Part shown: positions 15,501 through 25,800 of the stretch, piece by piece
Layout of the letters: every line of letters begins with the position of its first letter
Numbering within the stretch: the first letter of the stretch is position 1
DNA from: Acridotheres tristis
Lineage: Eukaryota > Chordata > Aves > Passeriformes > Sturnidae
Length of the DNA: 64,000 nucleotides
Direction of reading: 5' to 3'
NCBI GenBank assembly: GCA_037013685.1
Contig: CM072891.1
Coordinates: 16,964,501-17,028,500 of the forward strand
The notes under the pieces: model-generated
The model's database searches: none
Told to the model about the DNA's origin: nothing
Seen by the model: only the letters and a program-made list of their open reading frames with translations
Translations under genes and position numbers: made by a program

Positions 15501-18500
15501 AAGAGCATCCCTTACAGAGAGGCGTGTAAGCATTAAATCACTATTTTCTTCAAAATTTCTCTCTTTTTAGATATTGTCTTTATGTTTGCTGTCCAGACTC
15601 TTAGAGGAAACAAAAGTATTGATGGGAACTAATTATGGTCACAGGTATGGCCACTAAGACAAAACACTATATTTGGGTTTGGTCTCCTTTCTAAATAGAG
15701 AACTAAAATAATTTTCTTTCAAAGGCTAATCGTCAATTAAGATTTGATTTTAATTTCATTAAAATAGGTGTGAAGCTTTCTTTTGTGTTAGGGTGGAAGG
15801 CTAGTGGAAAGACAAAAAAAAAACCCCCATTGTACTGCTTTTACATTCTAACACTTTTTTATGAGGAAAGTGGATTCATTCACGTTGGGGAGCCAACAGG
15901 AATCTACTCAACTTCAACCATTCTCTCTTTGCTTTCTCTTGCAATTTTGAATGCTGTAATTACTGTAAAACAGGCTACTGTTTATATTTAGTGTTTTACA
16001 ATTATTGACAACTAACAAATATAAAAAGGACTTTGGATCATTCTTTCCTCTTTGCATCATCCTGAACTTTACTAACTGAAGCTTCAAGTTTCAAGAACAC
16101 CGGCGCAAATTTTTTTAATAGACATGAACTTCTGAATTGTTCCAGTAAATTCTGAAAAAATTTCATGAGTGAAAGGTCCAATCCACTACTGGAGCAAGCA
16201 GCTGTCTTCCAGCCACCTCTCAAAATGTATTGAAAATGCAGGAAAGCAAAGTTCTCCAGGAACACAACAATGGAAGCTGTATCAACCCTTGAAAGGATAA
16301 GCCAAAGGAAAAGGCTTACCTAGGCACAATAGTCAAAACGTGTTGAGCTATGTAAATTGTGTCTGTCAAACATAATAAGCTTTAAGATATTTTCTCCAGA
16401 TGTATTCATCTCTTTAGCAAATCTAAAAATGCCTGTGAGCAAGATACATTCCTACTGCTATCCTAAACCCTGCAATGTGTCCTATACCAACAGCTACCTA
16501 GAATCCAAAACTACAGTCAAAATTCAGGTTTCATATTAAATTGAAGAAGAGGCAGGGTAGGATTAAACAGGACAAACATCTCCTGACAGAACAGGAACTG
16601 CTGACTCTTCTACAGATCATTTTTCATTTACATACGACCTACATGAAGACAAAACTCGACAGACTTTTTAATCCAGTTGCTCCAAAATATTTAAACAGAA
16701 GCAAATAATTGTCAGAGCACAGAGTTCAGGCTTTTTTGGGATGAGTAGGTTGGTTTTCAGTTTGGGTTCTTTTAGGGAAAAATGTCCCCATTTGGTACTA
16801 AGGTTGTAAAAGTAATTTAAATTTCTCTCAGTTTTAACTGTAGACTATAATTAAGATATTTAAAAAGATATTCAAAAATACCATATTTTTCATGGTATTC
16901 CATAACACAACAGAATAATGAGAGAGAGACTCTCCCCAGAGTCAATGGCTCTCAGACTTCCAAAGCTACTGAGCAGCATGACAACACTGGGAATTAAAAA
17001 AAAGAAACACACACCCTAGAACAGCCTAATGGAAATTTTTCAAAAATATGACCAATGCAAGCTTTTGGAAGACAATTATGCAAAAAACATTTCAAGAATG
17101 AACAATTTCAAAGCAGATATAGTTCATGATGACAGCATCCATACACCAAACATTTTGCTTCAAAATACTGATCTATAACCAGGAAGAACTATCTTATTTT
17201 TACAGAATAGATTTACATAGCTGAAAAATTACAAAAAAAGTGACCACAGAAAATGCCATCTTACCTTCCTTTTTTAACCATTTCACAATGTTTCCTTCTT
17301 CCATTGTTGGAGATAGTGCAGGCATAAAAATTTTAATACCAGGTGTACCTGCAAAACAAGCATGTGGTATCTCAACTGAGTACTTTTTCAGTATAACTTT
17401 TCTCTCAGTTAATTGCTTAACACAAATGAAACTAAAAGTGCATGAATCTGAAAGATAACTGAACAAAAGATTCACTGTGTTGCCCTTTTTTTAAAGCTTA
17501 CATACAAGCATGCCCAGCAAAGAGCTCAAAGGAAAAAAAGGCACAATTTCCATTAGAAGAGAAATAGAAATTCACAAACCCTGAATTCCTAGACCTGAAG
17601 TTTTGTTGATCATCTCAAAATCCACTAAAAGCACTACATCCTCCTATCTCCTGTCCTCCTCCTCCTCCTTGACTCAGGCTGTGGAATTTTTTCCAGATTC
17701 AAGCATATCTTTTAAATAAAACCTTTGTGATCCTAATATTCCAGACACTGATGATCTACCTCTTCCACTGATTAACTTTTGCAATGTTTATTTATCTTTT
17801 TTACTAGAAAACTATATCTACTTTGCAGAAATGGCTTGATTTCAAGTTTCAGTGATTTCATCTTGGTTCAGTAAACCCATATGCAGAAGCAGCACTGTGT
17901 AACAGCAGGTGTGTGCCATGTTAGTGGAATTCTTCTGAGGGCAGAGCTCAGGACACAGTCCTTGGCTTCACAGCAAATTACACCTCTTGGCATCTGATCC
18001 TCTATACCAAAGAGGAGTAATCTGACATTAATATGAGAGATACCACCTTAATGTACTTTTAAATATAGTTATGATGCAAAAAAAAAGGTATCTTTTTAGA
18101 TCAGTTTTGGAAAAGCAGCTTTCCAGTACCCGATTTTTGAGGTTCTTTCTTGAACTATGATGCCTGAACTTGTGTTCATTTACAGAACAGAAATAGACAC
18201 ATAGAAGGTACATTGTATACAAAGGCAAGGCTCATTTCTGCTTCATTTTCCCAGCATTAAGGATTGTTATCATTCAATAGGAAACAACACTACATTTCTC
18301 CCAGTTGCTATATTGCTTGGAGTAGTCAGAAACAGCTAAAAAAACCTCATAGAAAATAATAATTTTTTAGGCTTTTTTTCCTTATTATATGCTTTTCAGC
18401 CCAAAATTCTTCTCGTTTTCTTCCTTGCCCCTTTTCTTTTTCTTTTCCAGAAGCTGTGCTAAGGCACACGGAGAGCAGGGAGGTGATTCAGGACAGCCAC

Positions 18501-21500
18501 AACAGCTTCACCAAGGGCATGTCCTGCCTGACCAACCTAGTGGCTTTATATGATAGAATGACACCAGCAAATACAGAAGGGCTATGGATGTCACCCCTCT
18601 GGACTAAGAACATTGTTCTCTGTAAATTGATGAATTTGATGGGTAGACTGTTCCATGGGTGAGGAATGGGTTGGATCCAGAGGGTAGTGGTCATCATCTC
18701 AATGCCCCCACGGCCATTGGTGACTCTCAGAAGTACTGGCAGATGAAAAGCTGTCATGTGGCAGGTTAAGGCTCACAGCCCAGAAGGCAAACACAGCCTG
18801 GGACACATAAAAATCAGCGTGGCCAGCTGGTCAAGGGCAGTTCTGCCTCTGTAGCCTGGTGAGATTCCCACCTGGAGAAATGCACCCAACTCCTGAATCC
18901 TCAGCACAGGAAAGACATGGATGTGTTAGAGGGGGTCCAGAGGACAGCCATAAAAATGATGAGGGAGGGAGCACCTCCTGTATGAAGAAAGATCAAGAGA
19001 GCTGGGGTTGTTGGAGGAGAGAAGGTTCCAGGGAGACCTTACAGCAGTCTTTCAATAGTTACTAAAAAGAGCTTTTAAGAGAAATGGGGACAGGCTTCCT
19101 AACTGAGCCAATAGCAGTGGAACAAGGGGTAATGGTTTGAATCGAGAGAGGGAGGATTTAAACTGGGTGAAAGGAAGATTTTTACAATGACAGAGATGAA
19201 ACACAGAACACAGAAACAGGCTGCTCAGAGTGGTGGTGGACACCCCAGTGCTGGGACCAAGCAAGGTCAGGTTGGATGGGGTTCTGAGCAGCCTGGTCTA
19301 TTTGAAGATATCCCTGATCATTGCAGGGGGGTGGACTAGATGACCTTTAAAGGTCCCTTCCAACACAAACCACTCCATAATTTTTTTTTTAAATGTGAAA
19401 TGGAAACACTGTAGCAAACCCCTAATGACCTAAGCAGCCATCAATGATCCAGACATTTTAAAATGCACCAAGAACAGAAAGTGAGTTAGTTATTCCCTAA
19501 AGCCCCCAAGATAGCAACACAATCAGGATCATGCAACCCAAAACACTGGAGTTTTGTGGAAATGAGCTCAATTGCATGGCTGACATTCCCAGAAGACTGC
19601 ATGAGCAAATACATCTTTTTTTTTTTTGTCTCAGTCTTTCCATGGTAGTTTAATATTACTCATGATTGTGATATTTAGAAATGTATCCAGACAATGTTCC
19701 TTGTAACACTCACAATTCCCATCTGAATTACCTCCATGCACTTTCTTGAAAAAGTTTCTTGCAACTTCTCATCTAGGACTAATATACAGAAAAATGAACC
19801 ACGTTCAGTATGTGAATGCTTATCCCTGTTCATTTGCCAAATAAAGTTTTGTAGTATTTGAAGTATGACTGACAAATTAAAGTATGAGTTAACAATTGTC
19901 TTATACTATACATACATTCAAATAATTTTCCAGTAACAGCAAGTAGAAAACATTACACATTATAGGATGCAAAGAAGTGTTCTCAGTTCCATCAGTCTAA
20001 CTTGACAAATCTGGCTTTGACAATCAAAAACTTGTTTTGAAGCCATATCCCACAAATATCTAGGAATATTGAGAACTAGTGGACAGACCTCACTTTAAAA
20101 AGTGAAAATAATCCATATTTTTAATGAGAAAAAAATTAATTTTTGAACATGGTGGTTCAAATTTCTCTTCCAGAAAGAGCTACTTGATCCATTTCCCAGA
20201 ATATGCCTCATACTTTGGCACAAACGCAAAACTGAGCAACAAATTTGTGCCACTGTAACACTTTCCCTTCAACGTTATGAGCAACTACCACAAAACACAT
20301 AATCCATTCTGGTCCTTTTATCAAGTTAGAAGACAAACTCCAGAAGCAAGTAGCCATGAAATGGACAAGTAAATAAATAAAATTGGATACAAAGAAGAAC
20401 ACAGGACCTTCTGCATCCATTTAATGCTTATGCCCAGAGAAGTTCACACCTCTAAAATAAAGAGGCCATTCTATTCTATTTTCTCTTTTTCTTCTTTCTC
20501 TGTGACCAGCAAACTAAGAATTCCATTCTGAATTAATTGTTTTAATTATGCAAAATAACTTTTCCTCTATCAGCACCACGAACAAGGACAGAAACACAGT
20601 AAGAAACAAAAAATTCATGTGACATGAAAAACTAGATCCACATGAACCAATACTTCAAATAGCAACTTTTTCAGAAACAGAAAAGCAGAGAATTAAACAT
20701 AATGCTAAAATAAAATTTACTTCTATTTACACTGTCAGACTAGGAACCAAGAGTGAGTTTTATGTCCAAATGAGCTGTATTTTACCAGAGAAGTTATGAC
20801 TTCTCATCTTTAATTTTAGAGGTAACAACAAATTTAAGATAAATGGTGTCACCAAAATACATACCACCTTGAAAAGCTGTAAGTACACTAGAAGTGTTGA
20901 ATGAGGAAAGCTTGAATGAGTTAAAGGTGTGATCTATCCACCCTAACACTTTAAAGCTTACTGTAAGGAATTAAAAGATTTTAGTCATTTGCATATCCAA
21001 ATTTAGAAATTTAACTCCAGCTCAAAATAAAATACACAATAGATTGTCTGGGATGAGTGTAGACAAGAGTTATTTAAGAAGTTAAATAATAAAACTAATT
21101 TAGGAGTAGCTTATCCTACATTATATTTCCATTCTATTCTATGTAGAAAGAAGCAAGCTTTATCTAATGAAATTTGGAAACAAATAACGTTTATTTCAAG
21201 AAAGGGATAGACTTCCCTGCATCACACACAGCAAGTTTTACAAAGGAAAATATTTTCATACTGCAAAGCAGCAAGAACAACCACTGCTGGAAGGAAGGGA
21301 ATGTCGAGGTCTAAACCACAATGATTAAACTGTCTCTGAACTACTACTGAGTTTTATTACACGACGTTAATGAAAGCTCACTTTTTTTGTAAGTGCACTT
21401 AAACTCCAAAGAGTTCAGGTATTTCATGCTCAGCATCACACCAGGACCTCATAACAACGCACCTGACCATTGTTTAAAAGTTTTACAAGTTGTAACTTAC

Positions 21501-22431
21501 AGAGCAAGTAGGGAAAGATCACATTTCATTTCAGGATCCATAAACTCTTCCCACATCTCTTAGAGACAGAGGAAAACATGAAAGGGTAAATGATCTGCCT
21601 GATATTCCTGAAATGCACATCTTGAAAGGATGTTGTCAAAACCTCACACCTTGACTTCTATGTAAGAAAGGATGCTAGACGTGCAATTAATAAACTCAAT
21701 TTTTCCACTAAAAAAAAACCAAACGGAATTCCATAAAAGATACATCACACACTATTCTCCCGTTATTTGAAACATTACCAGGAGAATAAGATGACAGAAA
21801 TGTGGTGGAATTGCTAAACATGGACCAAAAATAGGAGAAGTTCACGGAGGACTGTGTCCCGCGGGACGGAGCCCTGTCCCTGAGCAGCGGCATTAACAGC
21901 ACGGGATGGACTGAGCGTGACCCTCATTCCCTCTCCCCGTGCAGCTGCAAGGGAGGATGTAGAGCAGAATGAAGAAAAAGTGGTTTGGATTTTTTTTTTT
22001 TCTGTCCACCTTCGCATTATCCCGCTCTGATTCTAACTGGCAATAACCTCAATCAATACCCTCAAATCGAGTCTGCTCTGCCCACGACAGTAATCGACCA
22101 GTGGTCTCTCCCTGTCCTCATCTCACTGCATGAACCTTCTGCTATATTTTCTCTCCCCCGCCCAGCTGCGGAGGGGAGCTGCAGAGGAGCTCCGGTGAGT
22201 GCCTGACATCCGGCCAGGGTCAACCCTCTGTCCGCAGCAGGTCCCCGTAGGCAGACATACCTACAGCACGGCACCCGCCCGCCACTCACCCAGCAGCTCC
22301 CGGGTGCCGTGCAGGTGCCTCCAGCCTGCCCGGGCGGGCAGCGAGAGCCCCGCGCCCAGCGCCGAGCGCCCGGCCCGCAGCAGCCGCAGCAGCCGCTCCC
22401 CGCCGCCGCTCAGCCACAGGGACGCCGCCAT
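398..22431 (-). CDS. PDHX: PDHX, pyruvate dehydrogenase complex component X (E3-binding protein), 5' part of gene, exons 1-7
   Basis: PDHX is a mitochondrial matrix protein that anchors dihydrolipoamide dehydrogenase (E3) to the E2 core of the pyruvate dehydrogenase complex. Coding exons on the minus strand: 22431-22290, 17348-17265, 12674-12574, 7903-7710, 6444-6346, 2117-1946, 545-398. Together they give 940 coding bases and 313 complete codons, with consistent splice phases. Residues 1 to about 43 are rich in Arg and Leu and lack acids near the start, as in a transit peptide. The lipoyl domain covers about 51-140, with the lipoyl-lysine at K92 in ETDKAVV. A Pro/Ala linker follows, then the E3-binding domain at about 175-212 ([15 protein letters not shown]). 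A second Pro-rich linker runs to about 263, and the inner domain begins near 266 ([17 protein letters not shown]). The human gene has 11 exons, so the missing 3' exons should lie left of position 1. The paralogue DLAT is less likely: there is a single lipoyl domain and the linker pattern fits PDHX. Confidence 0.96.
546..1945 (-). other. PDHX intron 6
   Basis: A 1.4 kb AT-rich intron with GT/AG borders. It contains an A-tract near 1,320-1,333. No mobile element or RNA gene was recognised. Confidence 0.85.
1946..2117 (-). CDS. PDHX: PDHX exon 6: end of E3-binding domain and second linker
   Basis: This 172 bp exon begins with [10 protein letters not shown], the end of the E3-binding domain. It then encodes a Pro/Ala/Ser linker that ends [19 protein letters not shown], a segment strongly conserved in vertebrate PDHX. 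The acceptor is ATCACCAG and the donor is CACTG|GTAACA. The exon ends in phase 0 after residue 264. Confidence 0.95.
2118..6345 (-). other. PDHX intron 5
   Basis: A 4.2 kb AT-rich intron. It has A-tracts at about 4,629 and 5,383 and a 23-base A run at 5,926-5,948. Open frames such as 5,517-5,834 (105 codons, plus) are low-complexity Lys/Asn/Thr-rich chance frames. No repeat family was recognised. Confidence 0.8.
5926..5948. repeat. A23 homopolymer
   Basis: Twenty-three consecutive A bases in PDHX intron 5. No processed pseudogene was recognised on its 5' side. Confidence 0.9.
6346..6444 (-). CDS. PDHX: PDHX exon 5: E3-binding (peripheral subunit-binding) domain
   Basis: This 99 bp exon encodes [20 protein letters not shown], then [13 protein letters not shown]. 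This is the compact helical domain that binds the E3 dimer. The RLSPAAR and GPRGIF motifs are diagnostic of the peripheral subunit-binding fold. The acceptor is TTTCTTCAG and the donor is AAAGA|GTATGT. The last Glu codon is split with exon 6. Confidence 0.95.
6445..7709 (-). other. PDHX intron 4
   Basis: A 1.3 kb AT-rich intron between the E3-binding-domain exon and the linker exon. No repeat or regulatory element was recognised. Confidence 0.85.
7710..7903 (-). CDS. PDHX: PDHX exon 4: end of lipoyl domain and first Pro/Ala linker
   Basis: This 194 bp exon encodes [20 protein letters not shown] and [10 protein letters not shown], which close the lipoyl domain. A flexible linker rich in Pro, Ala and Ser follows (residues about 140-172). 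The acceptor is AATTTAG and the donor is GCA|GTAAGT. The linker is the least conserved part of the protein, as expected for a mobile swinging-arm tether. Confidence 0.95.
8297..8372. repeat. Degenerate ACTT/CTTA tetranucleotide stretch
   Basis: The motif ACTTACTTACTTGCTTA and scattered ACTTA/ACTTAAACTTA copies cover about 75 bp in PDHX intron 3. It looks like a decayed tetranucleotide microsatellite. Confidence 0.6.
8501..8879 (+). mobile_element. CR1 LINE, truncated 3' end
   Basis: The sequence follows the avian CR1 3' end closely. It reads GACAGGCTGAGAGAGCTGGG, then a Leu-Glu-Lys-Arg-Arg-Leu-like block, the GGCCAGGTTGGATGGGGCCC block and the GATGATCTTTAAAGG block. It ends in an ACATTCTATAGTTCTATG tail. 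It lies inside PDHX intron 3, antisense to the gene, and is 5'-truncated as is usual for CR1. Confidence 0.9.
9190..9690. repeat. GC-rich block of unknown origin in PDHX intron 3
   Basis: About 500 bp of C-rich sequence stands out sharply from its AT-rich surroundings. It has few CpGs and no convincing open frame. The composition suggests an old inserted element, possibly LTR-like, but I could not match it to a family or find target-site duplications. Confidence 0.3.
12574..12674 (-). CDS. PDHX: PDHX exon 3: lipoyl-lysine exon
   Basis: This 101 bp exon encodes [19 protein letters not shown] and then [14 protein letters not shown]. The lysine in ETDKAVV (residue 92) is the residue that carries lipoate in this family. 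The acceptor is TTTTGCAG and the donor is CTG|GTAGGA (minus strand). The exon ends in phase 0 after Leu109. Confidence 0.96.
12675..17264 (-). other. PDHX intron 2
   Basis: A 4.6 kb AT-rich intron with many short chance open frames. I recognise no mobile element, RNA gene or simple repeat of note. Confidence 0.8.
17265..17348 (-). CDS. PDHX: PDHX exon 2: N-terminal half of lipoyl domain
   Basis: This 84 bp exon encodes [18 protein letters not shown] and [10 protein letters not shown], the first strands of the lipoyl domain with the family hallmark [11 protein letters not shown]. The acceptor is TTTTGCAG and the donor is GAAG|GTAAGA (minus strand). It joins exon 1 by completing GGT (Gly48) and leaves one base for Gly76. 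Confidence 0.96.
17349..22289 (-). other. PDHX intron 1
   Basis: A 4.9 kb first intron. It contains a short pyrimidine-rich CTC/CCT stretch near 17,640-17,670 and a degraded CR1 in the antisense orientation to PDHX at about 18,454-19,384. The GC content rises from about 21,840 toward the CpG island. Confidence 0.8.
18454..19384 (+). mobile_element. CR1 LINE, degraded with internal deletions
   Basis: The 5' part translates to [20 protein letters not shown], a recognisable CR1 reverse-transcriptase segment. Next comes a region with the usual 'KANC.LG' and 'VRPHLE' equivalents in broken frames. The 3' end has the GGTCAGGTTGGATGGGGTT and GATGACCTTTAAAGGTCCC blocks. The tail is T-rich rather than an intact octamer. 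It sits in PDHX intron 1. Large parts between the motifs are missing. Confidence 0.88.
22290..22431 (-). CDS. PDHX: PDHX exon 1: mitochondrial transit peptide
   Basis: The exon encodes [11 protein letters not shown] through HGTRELL plus the first base of a Gly codon (142 bp, ends in phase 1). The donor is G|GTGAGT on the minus strand. Many Arg and Leu residues and RHLHGT near residue 38-43 fit a cleaved matrix-targeting signal. This Met was chosen because it matches the MAAS start of the family and gives the usual spacing to the lipoyl domain. The frame is also open upstream to an ATG at 22644, but that would run through the promoter. Confidence 0.9.
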
Positions 22432-22812
22432 CTTGCCCCCCACCCCCCGATCGCGCCGGGGCTGCCCCGCTGACTGCCTGAACTGAAATAACCCGGCACG
22501 CCCCCAGCGCCGGGGGGGCGCTTCAGCCCCTTCCGCAGCACCTGCCGTGGGATTGGCCGTCTCGATCACCCCATGCTCGGGCAAATACAACCTGACGGGC
22601 ACCCGCGCCCAGCCTGGCTGTTCATCCCCGGGGTTCACCCGCATCTCCTCTAGTCACTGCCGGCTCCCGGCCCGAGGGGAGGGCAGCGGCCTCTCCATCC
22701 CGCCCGCCGGGGCTCGGGTCGGTGCCCGCGGCCGGGGCATGCCCGGCGCTCCGCAGGCGCCCGCGCGGCCGCCAAAGAAGCCCCCGAGCAAGGACCCCGC
22801 GCTGGCCTTGCC

Positions 22813-22842
22813 ATGGCGGCCGCCGGCGGGGACGCGGTGCAG
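22813..22842 (+). CDS. APIP: APIP exon 1
   Basis: This short coding exon encodes [10 protein letters not shown] and ends in phase 0 at CAG|GTAACG. It lies inside the CpG island. The ATG sits in a near-ideal Kozak context. An upstream ATG at 22,739 is in a different frame and so cannot be an alternative start of the same protein. Confidence 0.85.
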
Positions 22843-25800
22843 GTAACGAGGGCCGGGGGGCGGCGGGGCCCCGCCACCGCTCCGACAGCTCCCCGCCATC
22901 GCGGGGGCTGAGGCTGTTCTTGAACCTTGGTAATTAGCCAGCAGCTTCGCAGTTGCTAATGATAGGGAGGCCACGGGAGTACTGGTGGATGGCAAGTTGA
23001 CTGTGAGCTGGCAGCGTGCCCTGGCGGCCAGGAGGAAACTCAGCCAGCAAGAATCCTGGCGGACTCAGTGTCCAGCATTCCAGGAGTAATGTTCATAAGC
23101 TAAAGCACAAGTTCCACCTCAACACGGGGATGAACTTCTTTACGTTTAGGTTGGCAGAGCACTGGAATAGGCTGCGTAAGGGATGGTGGAGTCTCCCTCT
23201 CTGGAAACATTCAAAACCCACGTGGAGGTTTTCCTGTGTCACCTGCTTTAGGTGACCCTGCCTTGGCAGGGGGATTGCACTGGATTACCTCCAAAGGTCT
23301 CTCCCAACCCTAACTGTTCTGGGATCCTATGTAAACTCGTTATAAAATTTAATACAGTTTCCAGAATGTTGCCAGCTGTCTGGCTGCATCTACAGGACTC
23401 ATGGCTTTTTTTATATTAACTGGGGTTGTTCAGGTTTGTTTTGTGACTTGGCTTCTTTTGTTTTGTTTTGTTTTTTTTAATTGGTCTTTGTTTGGGGTTT
23501 TATGTATCATCACAGCCAGAACATGAGCTGGCAGTGCTGTGCTTCGTCAAGCACAATAAACACTGAGCACATGGAAGCATCTCCTGGACAAGGCTCAGAA
23601 CACCTCTCCCGTTTGTATGTGGTGAGAGACCAGCCCAATCTCCAAAACCAGCAGGGACATGAGAGGTATCAGCAGCCTACATAATGTGGCCTGTCAGGAA
23701 AGAGGGAAAGAACGGGTCATTATAAATGAAACAAAACAAAGCAAAAAAAAGAGCAGCAGATTGAGTTGTCATAATAACATAAAGCACTGTGACAGAGGTG
23801 AAAGGGAAGACCTGCATGTCCATGGTCTTTGGTAAGAGAGAACAAACCTTGTGACTCACTGTCATTGGGGGTTATAAAGATGAGGTTAGAGTAGGAGATT
23901 CCAAAAGTGAAACGTGCCCCAGGCTGCCATCCCCAGTAATTCACCTTCCCAGTGTCCTGCCTCATGCAAAGTTATTGGCACCAAGCAAGCACCTGCTTAC
24001 CACTTCTGCTGTGTGCTGCTTTTGCTTTTTTGTTATTCTGTGGGTGTTGACAAAATACTCCCCCCTAATGTGGATTCTTGCTTCTAAACAAAATATTTTT
24101 CTTGGAAATGTTATTGGATGGGTGTGAGTGACTGATGTGAGCAGTAGAGCAGCTAATCATTTGTCATTTAAAAAAAAACTTTAGGCTTCTAGTTGCTGCA
24201 ATAAAAATAATCCTATAAAAAAGGCACACCATAAAAGCAGCTGTTTTACTGTGGTAATGTCGGTAGAAATCTTACCTCTGACACTAGAGATACCTTTGGT
24301 TAATATATAGATACAGGTATTACTGTAAGAAAAATGGAATATTAAAAAAATACAAGATTTTTTTTCCTTTTAAAGAAATACTAAAATGGTGTAATTTGCC
24401 ATCTGACTAAACTGCATGTAAAGTAACTTTGAGTTGTAAAAATGTAGGAATGTAAAATTCATAAAATAATTTGCATCTATTTTCTGTGGTATTTTTGAGT
24501 GCTGTTTAAAAATATGTATTGACTAATAAAGTCTGTTCTACTGAAATTTGTAAATCAAGCAAAATAAACCTACAGAAAAACTGATTTAATAAGAAAACTA
24601 TTAGTCAAGCTTTTAAAAGTGGATAATGTTAGATACACTTATTTTCCCTTTTTTTGTGCAATAGTCCGTAACATAATCCTGCTGGTGTAATATGCACGGG
24701 CCAGTGCACTCAAATAAATTTTAGATGAGACCTTTCCTGTGAAAGATAGTCAGACATGCCCCTTATTTGGAGGTTTTGTTTGTTTCAAGCTGTGATGTCC
24801 CTGGCAGAGCATAAAGAGCATTATGTAAACATGTAATTATTTTGTAATTGAAGCTCATTAGCATAAATTAAACCATTGTGCTTCAGTATGAAAGTACTAA
24901 TCCTTTAAGCTCAGTTTGAGAGTTTGAATTCTTAGGTTTGAGGTGTTTCTGATGTTTTTTCATTTATTTAGTTAATTTCTTTTTAGGATGGGTTACATCC
25001 AAGGAATCTTATCCCAGAGCTTTGTAGACTGTTTTATGGTTTAGGCTGGGTAACAGGAACTGGTGGAGGAATCAGCTTGAAACATGGGTAAGTAATGATG
25101 AAAAAGAAATAATGTGGTGAGAGAAAGGCTGGCTGTATTTGATATTTGGTGAGGGCATTTCAGTTCCATGAGAAATGTTTGCAAGTTGAGAGTGAGCAAG
25201 AAGTTAGAGGGGGAAATGAAAAAATTTAACCAATAGGAGAGAGGTGAATAGTCTGAATTAATCATTGCAGACCCTTCAATGGACAGAGACAACTTCAGGG
25301 AGTGACCTTATCCTGTCCTTTTCCTACCTTTGGTTAAGGTAGATGAATTGTCTTTAAAGAACAATGTGTTCCCCCTTTTTCATTTCATTGACTGTGGAAT
25401 TTAGAATGGGTTACATCAGGCTTTCAAATGCCTGTGGTTAAATAAGATCAATCTCAGCCTGGACATTTTGCAGGCCAGATATTTCCTCTAAGAAGGAAAT
25501 TACTGTTCTACTGAGGTAATTTCTAAGAAGACAAGTGTTTTACATATAATTAAAGCATGACAGGTAACAACAACAATTTTTGGTCTCTATCTCCTACAAA
25601 GAAGCACTGCTTTGTGTTTTAATTTGCTTGTCTCCCACCTATTCATAATCCCCAATCCTTTTAGTGGAAGCAGAGCTCCTCTCAGTGGCCACTGAAAAAA
25701 AGATAAGTCCTCATTCTGCAAAAAGCCTTGCACAGTGCCTGCAATTCTGTACCCAGTCACAAGGCTGTGACACAACCTTGAAAGAATCTGACCTCTCATT

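Larger units (their letters stand above)
22240..22910. promoter_or_regulatory. CpG island with PDHX-APIP bidirectional promoter
   Basis: The window is AT-rich, but this block is dense in C, G and CpG. It covers PDHX exon 1 and APIP exon 1. The start codons face outward and are 381 bp apart (22,432-22,812 between them). Visible elements are an inverted CCAAT box (ATTGG, 22,552-22,556), an ETS/GABP-like CCTTCCGC (22,529-22,536), a GC-rich GGGGGGCGC near 22,512-22,521 and CCCGCCC near 22,699. No TATA box is evident near either gene. CpG-island, CCAAT and ETS/Sp1-type elements are usual for divergent housekeeping promoters. Transcription start sites cannot be read from sequence alone. Confidence 0.82.
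22739..25042 (+). promoter_or_regulatory. Overlapping upstream ORF in the APIP leader
   Basis: An ATG at 22,739, 74 bp upstream of the APIP start, opens a frame in a different phase. It runs past the APIP ATG and, if spliced at the exon 1 donor, ends in exon 2. Its start context is moderate (G at -3, C at +4). If transcripts begin upstream of 22,739, this overlapping uORF could lower APIP translation. The transcription start is unknown, so this is an inference. Confidence 0.35.

Noticed and set aside
22261..22644. 127-codon minus-strand frame as the full PDHX first exon
   Set aside because: Only the part from 22,431 down to 22,290 fits PDHX. The upstream part is promoter sequence and the last residues are beyond the splice donor.
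22547..22846. 99-codon plus-strand frame over APIP exon 1
   Set aside because: It is in another phase from APIP. The downstream exons only join in frame from the ATG at 22,813.
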